A DNA stretch of 64,000 bases. It comes from Armatimonas rosea. GTDB lineage: Bacteria; Armatimonadota; Armatimonadia; Armatimonadales; Armatimonadaceae. The translations under genes and the position numbers were made by a program. The notes under the pieces are model-generated. The model was given only the letters and a program-made list of their open reading frames with translations. It ran no database searches and was not told the origin of the DNA. Below, in pieces: positions 24,743 through 31,884 of this stretch. The stretch is taken from the NCBI RefSeq assembly GCF_014202505.1, contig NZ_JACHGW010000003.1, positions 558,001 through 622,000 on the forward strand, written 5' to 3'. Positions within the stretch are counted from its first letter, which is position 1, and the number at the start of each line of letters is the position of its first letter.

Positions 24743-24870
24743 GGGCCGGGGGCCGGGGATTGGAAATCCCCGGCACAAAGGGAGGAGCGCCCCGTGGGCG
24801 CAGAATCCATGGTGTTCCGCGCGTCCTCGGGACGCTCCCCCCCTTCTGCCGGGGATTTCCAATCCCCGGC
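24743..24870. repeat. Palindromic repeat with 23-bp inverted ends (family B, copy 1)
   Basis: GCCGGGGATTGGAAATCCCC plus GGC (24752-24774) is perfectly inverted at 24848-24870, and each end is itself a hairpin. The interior contains GCGTCCTCGGGACGCTC (24821-24837), which is repeated in inverted form at 30508-30524. The right end supplies the last base of the stop codon of the CBS-domain gene. Confidence 0.8.
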
Positions 24871-25226
24871 TAACCCAGCTCCGCGCGGGTGATAACCCCC
24901 TTGTAGACATTGCCAGCCACCACGGGAAGCGCAGGGGCACCCTTGCGCTCCAGAGCTGCCAGAGCCTCTTGCGTGGTCGTCTCTGGTGAGAGAGGGCGGG
25001 TGGGGCGCACGTACGGCCCGACTTGCAGAGTGGCGCGGTCAGCCCCGGCAGGAATCAGCGAAGACTCCAGCATGGCGGCATTGAGAATGCCCATGTACAT
25101 CTCATCGCCCACGAGAACGACAGTCTGAAGTGGGTCGGCTTCCAGGAGGGCAATGGCCTCATCGAGGCTGGTCTGGGGATCGATCACGGGGACGCTGCGA
25201 AGCGTGGCATCGGCAAGTGTGCTCAT
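24870..25226 (-). CDS. CBS-domain pair protein
   Basis: This 118-aa protein consists of two CBS motifs and little else. The first covers VPVIDPQTSLDEAIALLEAD through VVLVGDEMYMGILNAAML (residues 12-53); the second PYVRPTRPLSPETTTQEALA through LPVVAGNVYKGVITRAEL (residues 70-116). Stand-alone CBS pairs bind adenosyl ligands and regulate partner proteins; the partner here is unknown. Its stop codon lies at the edge of the family B repeat, which may have trimmed the natural C-terminus. Confidence 0.85.
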   Translation of the reverse strand: MSTLADATLRSVPVIDPQTSLDEAIALLEADPLQTVVLVGDEMYMGILNAAMLESSLIPAGADRATLQVGPYVRPTRPLSPETTTQEALAALERKGAPALPVVAGNVYKGVITRAELG

Positions 25227-25302
25227 GGGCTAACGTTCGCGATTTTTGGGCGTTTTTCCTGCAACCCGTAACCGTAGCTGCGGGGGGAGCGTTCTAATTC
25301 CT

Positions 25303-26685
25303 ATGAACAAGGTAAAAAAAGCACTCGCGCTGGGCTGTGGCACGAGCCTCGCGCTCTTGGTCGGGCTGGGTGGGACTCTCTGGATTCGGGGCAATGCCGC
25401 GCCGGAGTACACCCTCCCCGAGTGGAAAGTCCCGACACCCAACGCCTACGACACGCTCACCGAGGCAAAGAAGCTCGAAGTCAGCAAGCTCGGAAAGGCA
25501 GCCATCAATCCCGAAGCGCACTACGACAAGAAAGCGCAAAAATATATCTATCCCCTGGGGCCGCTGGACGATAGAAAGGCCTTGCTGGAGAAGAACCAGC
25601 CCGCCATCGCCAAGCTACGCGAAGCGCTGACCCAAGAGTTCGCTACTCCCCGGAAACCGGGCGATATCCAGGCACTTGCCGATAACTTCCCTCACTTCGC
25701 AGAGTTTCGGGAGCTAGCCCGGCTTCTGATGTTTGCCAGCCGAACCTACGCGGACTTGGGGCAAAACGACGAAGCGAGCCGGTGCGCTTTGGATGCGATC
25801 ACGCTGGGGGCTCTCGTCTCGCACCGAAGCCAGCTCATCGGGAACCTGGTTGGCGTCGCCTGCGAGGCAATCGGGCGAAAAGTGCTCTGGGAGCGGGTGG
25901 ATGCGCTCGATGCAAAGACCGCCCGGGCTGCTGTCGCGCGGCTCGAAGCGCTGGAGCCGACCCGCTATTCCTTTGAGAATGTGCTCCTCAATGAGCGCGA
26001 CTTCAACCAGGCTAATACCTACGTGAACTTCAAAAATTCTAACGCCTGGCAGTACACCTCGTCGTACTTTTCCCAAATCGACGAGGCGCAAACTGTGACC
26101 GGGGCCATGATGGGGGAGGAGCCAGAGAAGCCCAGCGCACTGGACCGGGCGAAACTGCTTGGCACACAGGTATGGATGACCGGGCAGTTTGTCTGGCAGA
26201 CCAAAAAGGTCATCTTTGCCGAGAGTGGGCGCTACATGACCGAGCTGGCCGCGCAGAGCAAGCTCCCCTACGATCCCAAGCGTCCCGGTCCGCGCATGCC
26301 CACCGACCCGATCAACCAGCTGATCCTACCCGTCTTCCAGCAAGCCGGCCAAAAAGACACCGCGACCCGCGCGGAGACGGCACTGGCACGGGTCTACCTT
26401 GCCCTGCGTGCGTATCGGTTAGAAAAAGGCGAGTATCCGTCAACTCTTGCGGAGCTTGTTAGCGCGGACTATCTCAAAGCCCTTCCCGACGATCCCTATG
26501 CGATGCGCTTTGGGCAGCCCTTTGGCTACCGGCGTGAGGCGGGCGATACGTTCACACTCTGGTCCTGCGGCCCCGATGGCGACGATGACAACGGGCGGGC
26601 GATCAAGAAAGGCGATGGAACGGTAAGCCGCTATGTCCAGACCAACGACGAGGGCGATCTGGTGGCGCGGGTCAATACGTACTAG
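25303..26685 (+). CDS. Membrane-anchored hypothetical protein with a pseudopilin-like C-terminus
   Basis: The 460-aa protein has a lysine-led hydrophobic helix at residues 7-27 (ALALGCGTSLALLVGLGGTL), so it is anchored with the rest outside the cytoplasm. A long helical region follows. Residues from about 375 (RVYLALRAYRLEKGEYPSTL) through GYRREAGDTFTLWSCGPDGDDDNG resemble the C-terminal part of type II secretion pseudopilin G, including an acidic calcium-site-like loop, but no prepilin signal is present. The ATG at 25303 is chosen over upstream in-frame codons because the hydrophobic anchor starts there. Function unknown. Confidence 0.7.
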   Translation: MNKVKKALALGCGTSLALLVGLGGTLWIRGNAAPEYTLPEWKVPTPNAYDTLTEAKKLEVSKLGKAAINPEAHYDKKAQKYIYPLGPLDDRKALLEKNQPAIAKLREALTQEFATPRKPGDIQALADNFPHFAEFRELARLLMFASRTYADLGQNDEASRCALDAITLGALVSHRSQLIGNLVGVACEAIGRKVLWERVDALDAKTARAAVARLEALEPTRYSFENVLLNERDFNQANTYVNFKNSNAWQYTSSYFSQIDEAQTVTGAMMGEEPEKPSALDRAKLLGTQVWMTGQFVWQTKKVIFAESGRYMTELAAQSKLPYDPKRPGPRMPTDPINQLILPVFQQAGQKDTATRAETALARVYLALRAYRLEKGEYPSTLAELVSADYLKALPDDPYAMRFGQPFGYRREAGDTFTLWSCGPDGDDDNGRAIKKGDGTVSRYVQTNDEGDLVARVNTY

Positions 26686-26689
26686 CCTC

Positions 26690-26761
26690 CTGACCCCCAC
26701 GCGTGGGGGAACTGAGAGGTATTTTCCTTGTGTCTCCCCCACCTGTGGGGGGTGGGGGGCC
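26690..26761. repeat. Paired GC-rich hairpin element (copy 2)
   Basis: Between convergent genes, CCCCCAC-GC-GTGGGGG (26695-26711 region) and CCCCCAC-CT-GTGGGGGG face opposite ways across a spacer GAGAGGTATTTTCCTTGTGTC. Order and spacer match copy 1 at 360-447. Confidence 0.75.
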
Positions 26762-26976
26762 TACGCGATCCAGGCACCCTCGGGCTGGTCGGGGCGGTAG
26801 CTGACTCCTACGTAGTCCCCGACAAAGCGGCTCTCGGCGGGGGTCGGGGTGGGGGACGTAAACTCAATGGCTTGGCCGCGGTGGGTCGCAAAGCGCACAC
26901 GGGCATAGAGCGCGGCGTCGCGCTCGACAAAGGCAATCAGCACTCCGGTTGCGGATAGCGGGTTCATAGCTCTCAT
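26761..26976 (-). CDS. Small hypothetical protein, DUF3592-like C-terminus
   Basis: This 71-aa protein ends FVGDYVGVSYRPDQPEGAWI, which resembles the C-terminal strand pattern of DUF3592 proteins (G-x-x-V-x-V-x-Y-x-P-x-x-P). The earlier half (SATGVLIAFVERDAALYARV) would be the preceding beta strands. Unlike full DUF3592 members it has no flanking membrane helices. The ATG at 26976 is supported by a GATAAT box six nt upstream. Weak but consistent evidence that it is a real gene. Confidence 0.55.
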   Translation of the reverse strand: MRAMNPLSATGVLIAFVERDAALYARVRFATHRGQAIEFTSPTPTPAESRFVGDYVGVSYRPDQPEGAWIA

Positions 26977-26992
26977 GCCGGGATTATCGGCA

Positions 26993-27031
26993 GAAAAAAG
27001 AAAAACCTCCCCCGCAGGTTTGCAGGGGAGG
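26993..27031 (-). terminator. Intrinsic terminator of the rpsL-rpsG-fusA operon
   Basis: On the minus strand CCTCCCC (27031-27025) pairs with GGGGAGG (27012-27006), followed by UUUUU-C-UUUUUU. It lies about 20 bases after the fusA stop, so no tuf gene follows in this operon. Confidence 0.9.
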
Positions 27032-27051
27032 CGCTGGGTGAGAGACTCGGA

Positions 27052-29211
27052 CTACTCCTCGTCGCCCTTGCCCTTACGACCAGACTTGGCCATGATCTCC
27101 TCCGCGACGTTGCGCGGAACCTCTTCGTAGTGCGAAGGCTCCATCGTCGAGGAGGCGCGGCCCTGGGTCATCGAGCGAAGGTCGCTGATGTAGCCAAACA
27201 TCTCCGAGAGCGGCACTTTCGCCTTGACGGCGCGGATGCCACCCATCAGGGTCTCTTGCGACTCGATCATGCCACGGCGGCGGTTGAGGTCACCGATCAC
27301 GTCCCCGAGGAACTGATCCGGGGTCACGGCCTCCACCGACATGATGGGCTCCAGAATGACAGGCTGTGCCTTGCGCATTCCGCCACGCATCGCCATACGG
27401 CCCGCCTCACGGAACGAGATCTCGTCCGAGTCGACGTCGTGGTAGGAACCGTCGATGACGGTCGCCTTGACATCCACCACCGGGTAGCCTGCCAGGACGC
27501 CGTGCACCAGAGCCGCCTCACAGCCCTTCTGGACCGCGGGGATGAACTCGCGCGGGATCGCACCACCGACCACCTTGTTGATAAACTCGAAGCCCTTACC
27601 CTGCTCGTTGGCCTCAACGATCAGCGTACAGTCGCCGAACTTACCCTTACCACCGGTCTGCTTCTTGAACAGACCGCGCTCGGTCGTGCTACCCTTGATG
27701 GTCTCACGGTAGGCAACCTGGGGCGTCCCCTGGTTGGCCTCGACCTTGAACTCGCGCTTCATGCGGTCCACCAGGATCTCCAGGTGAAGCTCGCCCATAC
27801 CACGGATGATGGTCTGGCCGGTCTCCTGGTCGGTGAACGTGCGGAAGGTCGGGTCCTCGGCGGAGAGCCGCTGGAGGGCGACACCCATCTTGTCCTGGTC
27901 GGCCTTGGTCTTCGGCTCGATGCTCATCTCAATGACGGGCTCGGGGAAGCTCATGGACTCCAGGATGATCGGCTTCTTCTCATCGGCCAGCGTATCTCCG
28001 GTCGTGGTGTCCGAGAGACCCACGGCTGCGGCGATATCGCCCGAGTACACCACATCGATCTCCTCACGCTTGTTGGCGTGCATCTGAAGGATGCGGCTGA
28101 CGCGCTCTTTCTTGCCCTTGGTCGCGTTGTAGATGTAGCTACCCTTGGTGAGGGTGCCCGAGTACACACGGAAGAAGGTCAGGTTCCCGACGTGCGGGTC
28201 GTTCATGAGCTTGAAGGCCAGCGCGGAGAAGGGCTCATTGTCGCCCGGCTTGCGCTCGTCCTCGGCCAGAGTGTCCGGATTGATCCCCGGAACGGCCTCG
28301 ACATCCACCGGAGACGGCAGGTAGTAGATGACCGCATCGAGCATGGACTGGACGCCCTTGTTCTTGAACGCGGAGCCACAGATCATCGGGGTGATCTCCA
28401 TGGACAGTGTCCCCTTGCGGATCGCTGCACGGATCTCGTCGATGGTGAGCTCCTCGCCCTCCAGGTACTTCTCCATCAGGGCCTCGTCGATGGTCGCGGC
28501 CTCTTCCACCAGAAGAGCGCGGTACTCATCGACCTGGTCGCGCATGTCGGCCGGGATCGGCACTTCCAGCGGCTTCTTGCCGAAGTCGTCGGAGTAGTTG
28601 TAGGCCTTCATGGTGATCAGATCGACAATGCCCTTGAAGTCCGCCTCAGCGCCGATGGGGAGCTGAAGGGGCACGGGCTTGGCACCGAGGCGATCCTTGA
28701 CCTGCTTGACAACCGTGAGGAAGTCAGCACCGGCGCGGTCCATCTTGTTGACGAAGGCAACGCGAGGCACCTTGTACTTGTTGGCCTGGCGCCAGACGGT
28801 CTCGGACTGGGGCTGCACACCACCCACGGCGCAGAACACCGCGACCGCGCCATCTAGGACGCGCATCGAGCGCTCAACCTCGACCGTGAAGTCGACGTGG
28901 CCAGGGGTGTCGATGATGTTGATACGGTGCGTGTTCTTACGCGCCCCATCATCGAACTTCTTCTTGTCCTCGGCTTCGTCGTAGCCATCCAGACCCCAGA
29001 AACAAGTGGTCGCCGCGGAGGTAATCGTGATACCGCGCTCGCGCTCTTGCTCCATCCAGTCCATGGTAGCGGTGCCGTCGTGCACTTCACCGATCTTGTA
29101 GTTGACGCCGGTGTAGAGCAGGACGCGCTCTGTGGTCGTGGTCTTGCCCGCATCGATGTGTGCTGCAATACCGATATTTCGCGTGTTTTCGAGAGAGTAT
29201 TCTCTGGCCAT
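27052..29211 (-). CDS. fusA: Elongation factor G
   Basis: EF-G is the GTPase that drives ribosomal translocation and, with RRF, ribosome recycling. The 719-aa product has G1 [16 protein letters not shown]3 [16 protein letters not shown]4 VNKMDRAG and the C-terminal domains IV and V in full length, for example [20 protein letters not shown]. It is a housekeeping type EF-G rather than a spaced-out paralogue, judged by its position after rpsL and rpsG. The gap to rpsG is 107 nt and contains a strong hairpin. A ribosome-binding site GGAAGGAAACAGG precedes the ATG. Confidence 0.98.
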   Translation of the reverse strand: MAREYSLENTRNIGIAAHIDAGKTTTTERVLLYTGVNYKIGEVHDGTATMDWMEQERERGITITSAATTCFWGLDGYDEAEDKKKFDDGARKNTHRINIIDTPGHVDFTVEVERSMRVLDGAVAVFCAVGGVQPQSETVWRQANKYKVPRVAFVNKMDRAGADFLTVVKQVKDRLGAKPVPLQLPIGAEADFKGIVDLITMKAYNYSDDFGKKPLEVPIPADMRDQVDEYRALLVEEAATIDEALMEKYLEGEELTIDEIRAAIRKGTLSMEITPMICGSAFKNKGVQSMLDAVIYYLPSPVDVEAVPGINPDTLAEDERKPGDNEPFSALAFKLMNDPHVGNLTFFRVYSGTLTKGSYIYNATKGKKERVSRILQMHANKREEIDVVYSGDIAAAVGLSDTTTGDTLADEKKPIILESMSFPEPVIEMSIEPKTKADQDKMGVALQRLSAEDPTFRTFTDQETGQTIIRGMGELHLEILVDRMKREFKVEANQGTPQVAYRETIKGSTTERGLFKKQTGGKGKFGDCTLIVEANEQGKGFEFINKVVGGAIPREFIPAVQKGCEAALVHGVLAGYPVVDVKATVIDGSYHDVDSDEISFREAGRMAMRGGMRKAQPVILEPIMSVEAVTPDQFLGDVIGDLNRRRGMIESQETLMGGIRAVKAKVPLSEMFGYISDLRSMTQGRASSTMEPSHYEEVPRNVAEEIMAKSGRKGKGDEE

Positions 29212-29270
29212 TTTTCCTGTTTCCTTCCGACGAACTGCCCTACTTGACTACAGAACGCCAGACAGCGAAA

Positions 29271-29300
29271 CGCCGCCTGGCCTTTTCGGTCCAGGCGGCG
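29271..29300 (-). other. Stable hairpin between rpsG and fusA
   Basis: CGCCGCCTGG and CCAGGCGGCG form a perfect 10-bp stem with a ten-base loop. It is followed on the minus strand by UUU only, so it is at most a weak terminator. It could act as an mRNA processing site or attenuator that sets the fusA/rpsG ratio. Confidence 0.6.
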
Positions 29301-29318
29301 AGGGCTTTGTTAAGCCAC

Positions 29319-29789
29319 CTAGAACCGATAGTGGGAGAATGCCTTGTTGGCCTCAGCCATCTTAAAGCCTTCTTCACGCCGACGAACCGCGCCGCCCTGC
29401 TTGTTGGCAGCGTCGAGGATCTCGGCAGAGAGCTTGTCCACCATGCTGCGGCCATTGCGGCGGCGAGCAAAGGTGATCATCCAGCGAATGCCAACCGCCT
29501 CTTTACGGGGCGACTTGACCTCGACAGGAACCTGGTAGGTCGCGCCACCGACGCGGCGGGGCTTGACCTCGACCACGGGCATGACATTGCGAAGGGCCTC
29601 ATTGAAGACCTCGATACCAGGACGACCGGCGCGGGCCTCAACCTTCTCCAGGGCCGAGTAGAAGATCTTCTCAGCGACCGACTTCTTGCCATCCAGCATG
29701 AGTCGGTTGATGAAGCGGGAGACCATGATCTGATTGTAGATAGGATCCGGCGCGATAACGCGGCGGGGTGCAGGACCTTTGCGTGGCAT
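29319..29789 (-). CDS. rpsG: 30S ribosomal protein S7
   Basis: S7 nucleates assembly of the 30S head domain and contacts the mRNA exit and E-site tRNA. The 156-aa product matches the usual length and reads MPRKGPAPRRVIAPDPIYNQ, FINRLMLDGKKSVAEKIFYS, RRVGGATYQVPVEVKSPRKE, RWMITFARRRNGRSMVDKLS. The start lies only three bases after the rpsL stop, so the S12-S7 intergenic regulatory structure known from E. coli cannot exist here in that form. Confidence 0.98.
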   Translation of the reverse strand: MPRKGPAPRRVIAPDPIYNQIMVSRFINRLMLDGKKSVAEKIFYSALEKVEARAGRPGIEVFNEALRNVMPVVEVKPRRVGGATYQVPVEVKSPRKEAVGIRWMITFARRRNGRSMVDKLSAEILDAANKQGGAVRRREEGFKMAEANKAFSHYRF

Positions 29790-29792
29790 AGA

Positions 29793-30200
29793 TTATTTCT
29801 TTCCTTTCGCGGGTGCTGCAGCCTGACCGGGCTTGGGACGCTTGGTGCCGTACTTGCTGCGGCTGGACTTGCGGTCCTTGGTGCCCTGGGTATCCAGGGT
29901 GCCACGCAGGATGTGGTAGCGCACACCCGGCAGGTCCTTGACACGACCGCCACGGATCATGACGACGGAGTGCTCCTGCAGGTTGTGGCCGATTCCCGGC
30001 ACGTAGGCGGTAACTTCGATTCCATTGGTAAGGCGCACACGGGCGATCTTACGCAGCGCCGAGTTAGGCTTCTTGGGGGTCTGGGTACGGACCACGACAC
30101 AGACGCCGCGCTTCTGGGGGTTTCCCTGCATCGCGGGCGACTTGCTCTTTTTCACAACAGGCTTGCGCCCCTTGCGGACTAGCTGACTAATTGTTGGCAT
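29793..30200 (-). CDS. rpsL: 30S ribosomal protein S12
   Basis: S12 sits at the decoding centre. The 135-aa product carries the invariant [11 protein letters not shown] and [13 protein letters not shown] loops, with both lysines that, when mutated in other bacteria, give streptomycin resistance, so the gene looks wild-type there. [20 protein letters not shown] opens the protein; a basic Ala/Lys/Pro tail of about 12 residues extends the C-terminus. First gene of the operon, about 230 nt downstream of its promoter, with a CAGGAG ribosome-binding site. Confidence 0.98.
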   Translation of the reverse strand: MPTISQLVRKGRKPVVKKSKSPAMQGNPQKRGVCVVVRTQTPKKPNSALRKIARVRLTNGIEVTAYVPGIGHNLQEHSVVMIRGGRVKDLPGVRYHILRGTLDTQGTKDRKSSRSKYGTKRPKPGQAAAPAKGKK

Positions 30201-30265
30201 AAACGGCCTTTAAGCTCCTGAGTTCAATTCACTGCCGCTGGGAAGCGGACAGAGGAATGCTTTCT

Positions 30266-30287
30266 GCGGGGCAAACAAAAACCCCGC
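30266..30287 (-). other. Stem-loop in the rpsL leader
   Basis: GCGGGG and CCCCGC pair across a ten-base loop that is U-rich on the transcribed strand. It is a candidate regulatory structure in the roughly 230-nt 5' leader; no known ribosomal-protein leader motif is recognised. The remaining leader, 30288-30433, holds nothing I can identify. Confidence 0.4.
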
Positions 30288-30440
30288 GAATTCGACGCAA
30301 TCGTCACACGCAGGGCAGGGGAAGGGGTTCGATGAAAAGCGAGTTATTGCTTCGTCTTGCCGACTCCAACCTCCTCCGCGCTTGCGGTGCAAATCTTGTC
30401 GTGCCTGGCGACGGCCTCACCTGCGCCAGACAACCTGAAC

Positions 30441-30469
30441 AGCATACCGCGATTTTAAGAGGCTGTCAA
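30441..30469 (-). promoter_or_regulatory. Sigma70-type promoter of the rpsL-rpsG-fusA operon
   Basis: On the minus strand TTGACA (30469-30464), 17 bp, TATGCT (30446-30441): a consensus -35 and a near-consensus -10 with ideal spacing, the strongest promoter in the window. Transcription would begin near 30434. Confidence 0.85.
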
Positions 30470-30484
30470 CCACTGTGTGGGCGA

Positions 30485-30598
30485 TGAATTGCCCGGCACA
30501 CGGGAGAGAGCGTCCCGAGGACGCGCCTAAGCGAAGCGCTCCCTGCGTCCACGGGACGCTCCCAAAAACGTGAGGCGGGGGATTTCAACCCCCGACAG
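30485..30598. repeat. Palindromic repeat (family B, copy 2)
   Basis: CCCGGCACACGGGAGAGAGCG at the left matches CCCGGCACA-AAGGGAGGAGCG of copy 1 (24770-24788). GAGCGTCCCGAGGACGC (30508-30524) is the exact reverse complement of 24821-24837. The right end is the hairpin CGGGGGATTTCAACCCCCG (about 30577-30595). The end overlaps the 3' end of the next gene and supplies its stop codon. Confidence 0.75.
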
Positions 30599-30890
30599 TG
30601 AAGCCCACGGCCTGCTGGCCTGCCGCGCTGGTCCAGTAGGCTTCGTGGATGGTCTCGGCGGCGAGCCTGAAGATCGGGGTTGACTCTAGCTCGGGGGAGA
30701 GCGTGAGATTGCCCGCGGCGAGGGTGTCTAGAAACGCGGCGTACTCAGCGGCGCGGGGGGCGAGTTCGTGGGTGAGCAGGTCTTCCACAAAGGCCACCGC
30801 TCCAGCATCGGTGCCACCCGGCGCGTCGTCCGGGGGGATCACGAGGTCGGCGAAGGCGGCAAGGGTCGTGCGCTGGGTCTCGGTGAGCAT
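30585..30890 (-). CDS. Gluconate 2-dehydrogenase subunit 3-like protein, short
   Basis: The 101-aa product begins MLTETQRTTLAAFADLVIPP, the hallmark of the gluconate 2-dehydrogenase subunit 3 family (small subunit of membrane oxidoreductases, often secreted by the Tat pathway). It lacks the usual leader and is shorter than many members. Its last residues and stop codon are read out of the family B palindromic repeat, so the natural C-terminus may have been replaced. No GMC-type large subunit is adjacent, which leaves its partner unknown. It is separated from the membrane-protein gene by 14 bases. Confidence 0.7.
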   Translation of the reverse strand: MLTETQRTTLAAFADLVIPPDDAPGGTDAGAVAFVEDLLTHELAPRAAEYAAFLDTLAAGNLTLSPELESTPIFRLAAETIHEAYWTSAAGQQAVGFTVGG

Positions 30891-30904
30891 GCCCTACGTT
30901 TCGC

Positions 30905-31318
30905 TTACTCGTCGGTCTCTTCCTGCATGCCGAGCCAGCGTCCCAGGAAAAAATATCCCGTGGCAACCACCAGAAGAAACGCCGCGAGCAGGAGGTTCAG
31001 GCTGCGGACCTCTGGGAGTCGGGCCTGCCAGAGCCCTAGCCCCATCAGGATAAGAAGGCAGAGCGTGGCCAAGAAGAGACCCAGCCGTGCCAGGGGCCGG
31101 TGACGAAGCAAGGCGAGTAGCCCGCCAAAGCCGCAGCAGAGTGCCTGGGTCACCCAGAGCGCGTGCGTGAGGTTGCCAAAAGTCGTGCGCTCGTGGCCCA
31201 ATAGGAGAAAGAACAGCGCGGTCAAGACCCCCCACACCAGGGTCAGCGAGGCCGCGACCCGCTCACCGAGAGAGCGTCTGTGCCGCCTCTCTGTGCTTGA
31301 TTTTTGCTGTTGCATCAT
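30905..31318 (-). CDS. Four-helix membrane protein
   Basis: The 137-aa protein has a basic N-terminus (ERRHRRSLGERVAAS) and four hydrophobic segments: about 22-40 (LTLVWGVLTALFFLLLG), 50-67, 75-95 and 105-125 (LNLLLAAFLLVVATGYFFLG). It ends in an acidic tail EETDE, so both ends are probably cytoplasmic. I recognise no family. Its ATG overlaps the macrodomain stop (ATGA), indicating translational coupling, so the two proteins are expected to be made together. Confidence 0.7.
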   Translation of the reverse strand: MMQQQKSSTERRHRRSLGERVAASLTLVWGVLTALFFLLLGHERTTFGNLTHALWVTQALCCGFGGLLALLRHRPLARLGLFLATLCLLILMGLGLWQARLPEVRSLNLLLAAFLLVVATGYFFLGRWLGMQEETDE

Positions 31319-31863
31319 GCTAGCCGCTCCAGCGCATCGGCATAGATCCCGAGCGCCTGTGGCTGCTCGTCGGGGTAGAGCACGAGACGCACGAGGGTGA
31401 AGGTGTGTTCCTCGTGAAGAAGAAAGTCGCGGATGGCGGCGAGGGCGAGGGGAGCGGCGGCGCGGAGAGGCCAGTTGAAGGCACCCGTACCGATCGAGGG
31501 AAACGAGAGCGTTGTCAGGCCACTGTCGGCGGCGAGGCGAAGGCTCTCACGATAGGCGCTACCGAGCAGGTCGCACTCGATCTCATCGCCGGTCTCGTAG
31601 ACGGGGCCGACCGCATGGACCACCCAAGGTGCCTTGAGCCGAAAACCCGGTGTCAAGACCGCCCCGCCAATCGGGCAGGCCCCGATCGTCCGGCAGAGCG
31701 CCAGGAGCTCTGGGCCGGCTTTAAAGTGAATCGCCCCATCGGTGCCTTGGCCTCCGCCTAGGTCCCAGTGTGCCGCCGTCACGACCGCCTCCGTCGTCTG
31801 CTCCGCGATATCGCCCTCAATCAGCTCGAAGCGTGTCTTGCCAAGTTGTGTGGCTGTCGTCAT
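31315..31863 (-). CDS. Macrodomain protein with altered active-site motif
   Basis: The 182-aa product has the macrodomain order RFELIEGDIAEQTTEAVV, then TAAHWDLGGGQGTDGAIHFK, CPIGGAVLTPGF, VVHAVGPVYETGDEIECDLL and LSFPSIGTGAFNWPL. In MacroD/YmdB-type hydrolases the second segment reads NAAN-x-x-L-x-GGGGVDGAIH; here both asparagines of NAAN are replaced (TAAH) while the glycine-rich loop is kept. ADP-ribose binding is likely; hydrolysis less certain. The ATG at 31863 follows a GGAGAG ribosome-binding site. It is coupled to a membrane-protein gene. Confidence 0.85.
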   Translation of the reverse strand: MTTATQLGKTRFELIEGDIAEQTTEAVVTAAHWDLGGGQGTDGAIHFKAGPELLALCRTIGACPIGGAVLTPGFRLKAPWVVHAVGPVYETGDEIECDLLGSAYRESLRLAADSGLTTLSFPSIGTGAFNWPLRAAAPLALAAIRDFLLHEEHTFTLVRLVLYPDEQPQALGIYADALERLA

Positions 31864-31884
31864 GTGCTCTCCACGCACGAAAGA

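Noticed and set aside
27130-28857. 575-codon open frame opposite fusA
   Set aside because: It is antisense to a perfectly conserved EF-G gene; GC-rich codon use removes stops from the complementary frame. Its translation is Arg/His/Leu-rich without motifs.
30210-30392. 60-codon ORF in the rpsL leader
   Set aside because: No start with a ribosome-binding site, no conserved features; probably chance in a structured 5' leader.
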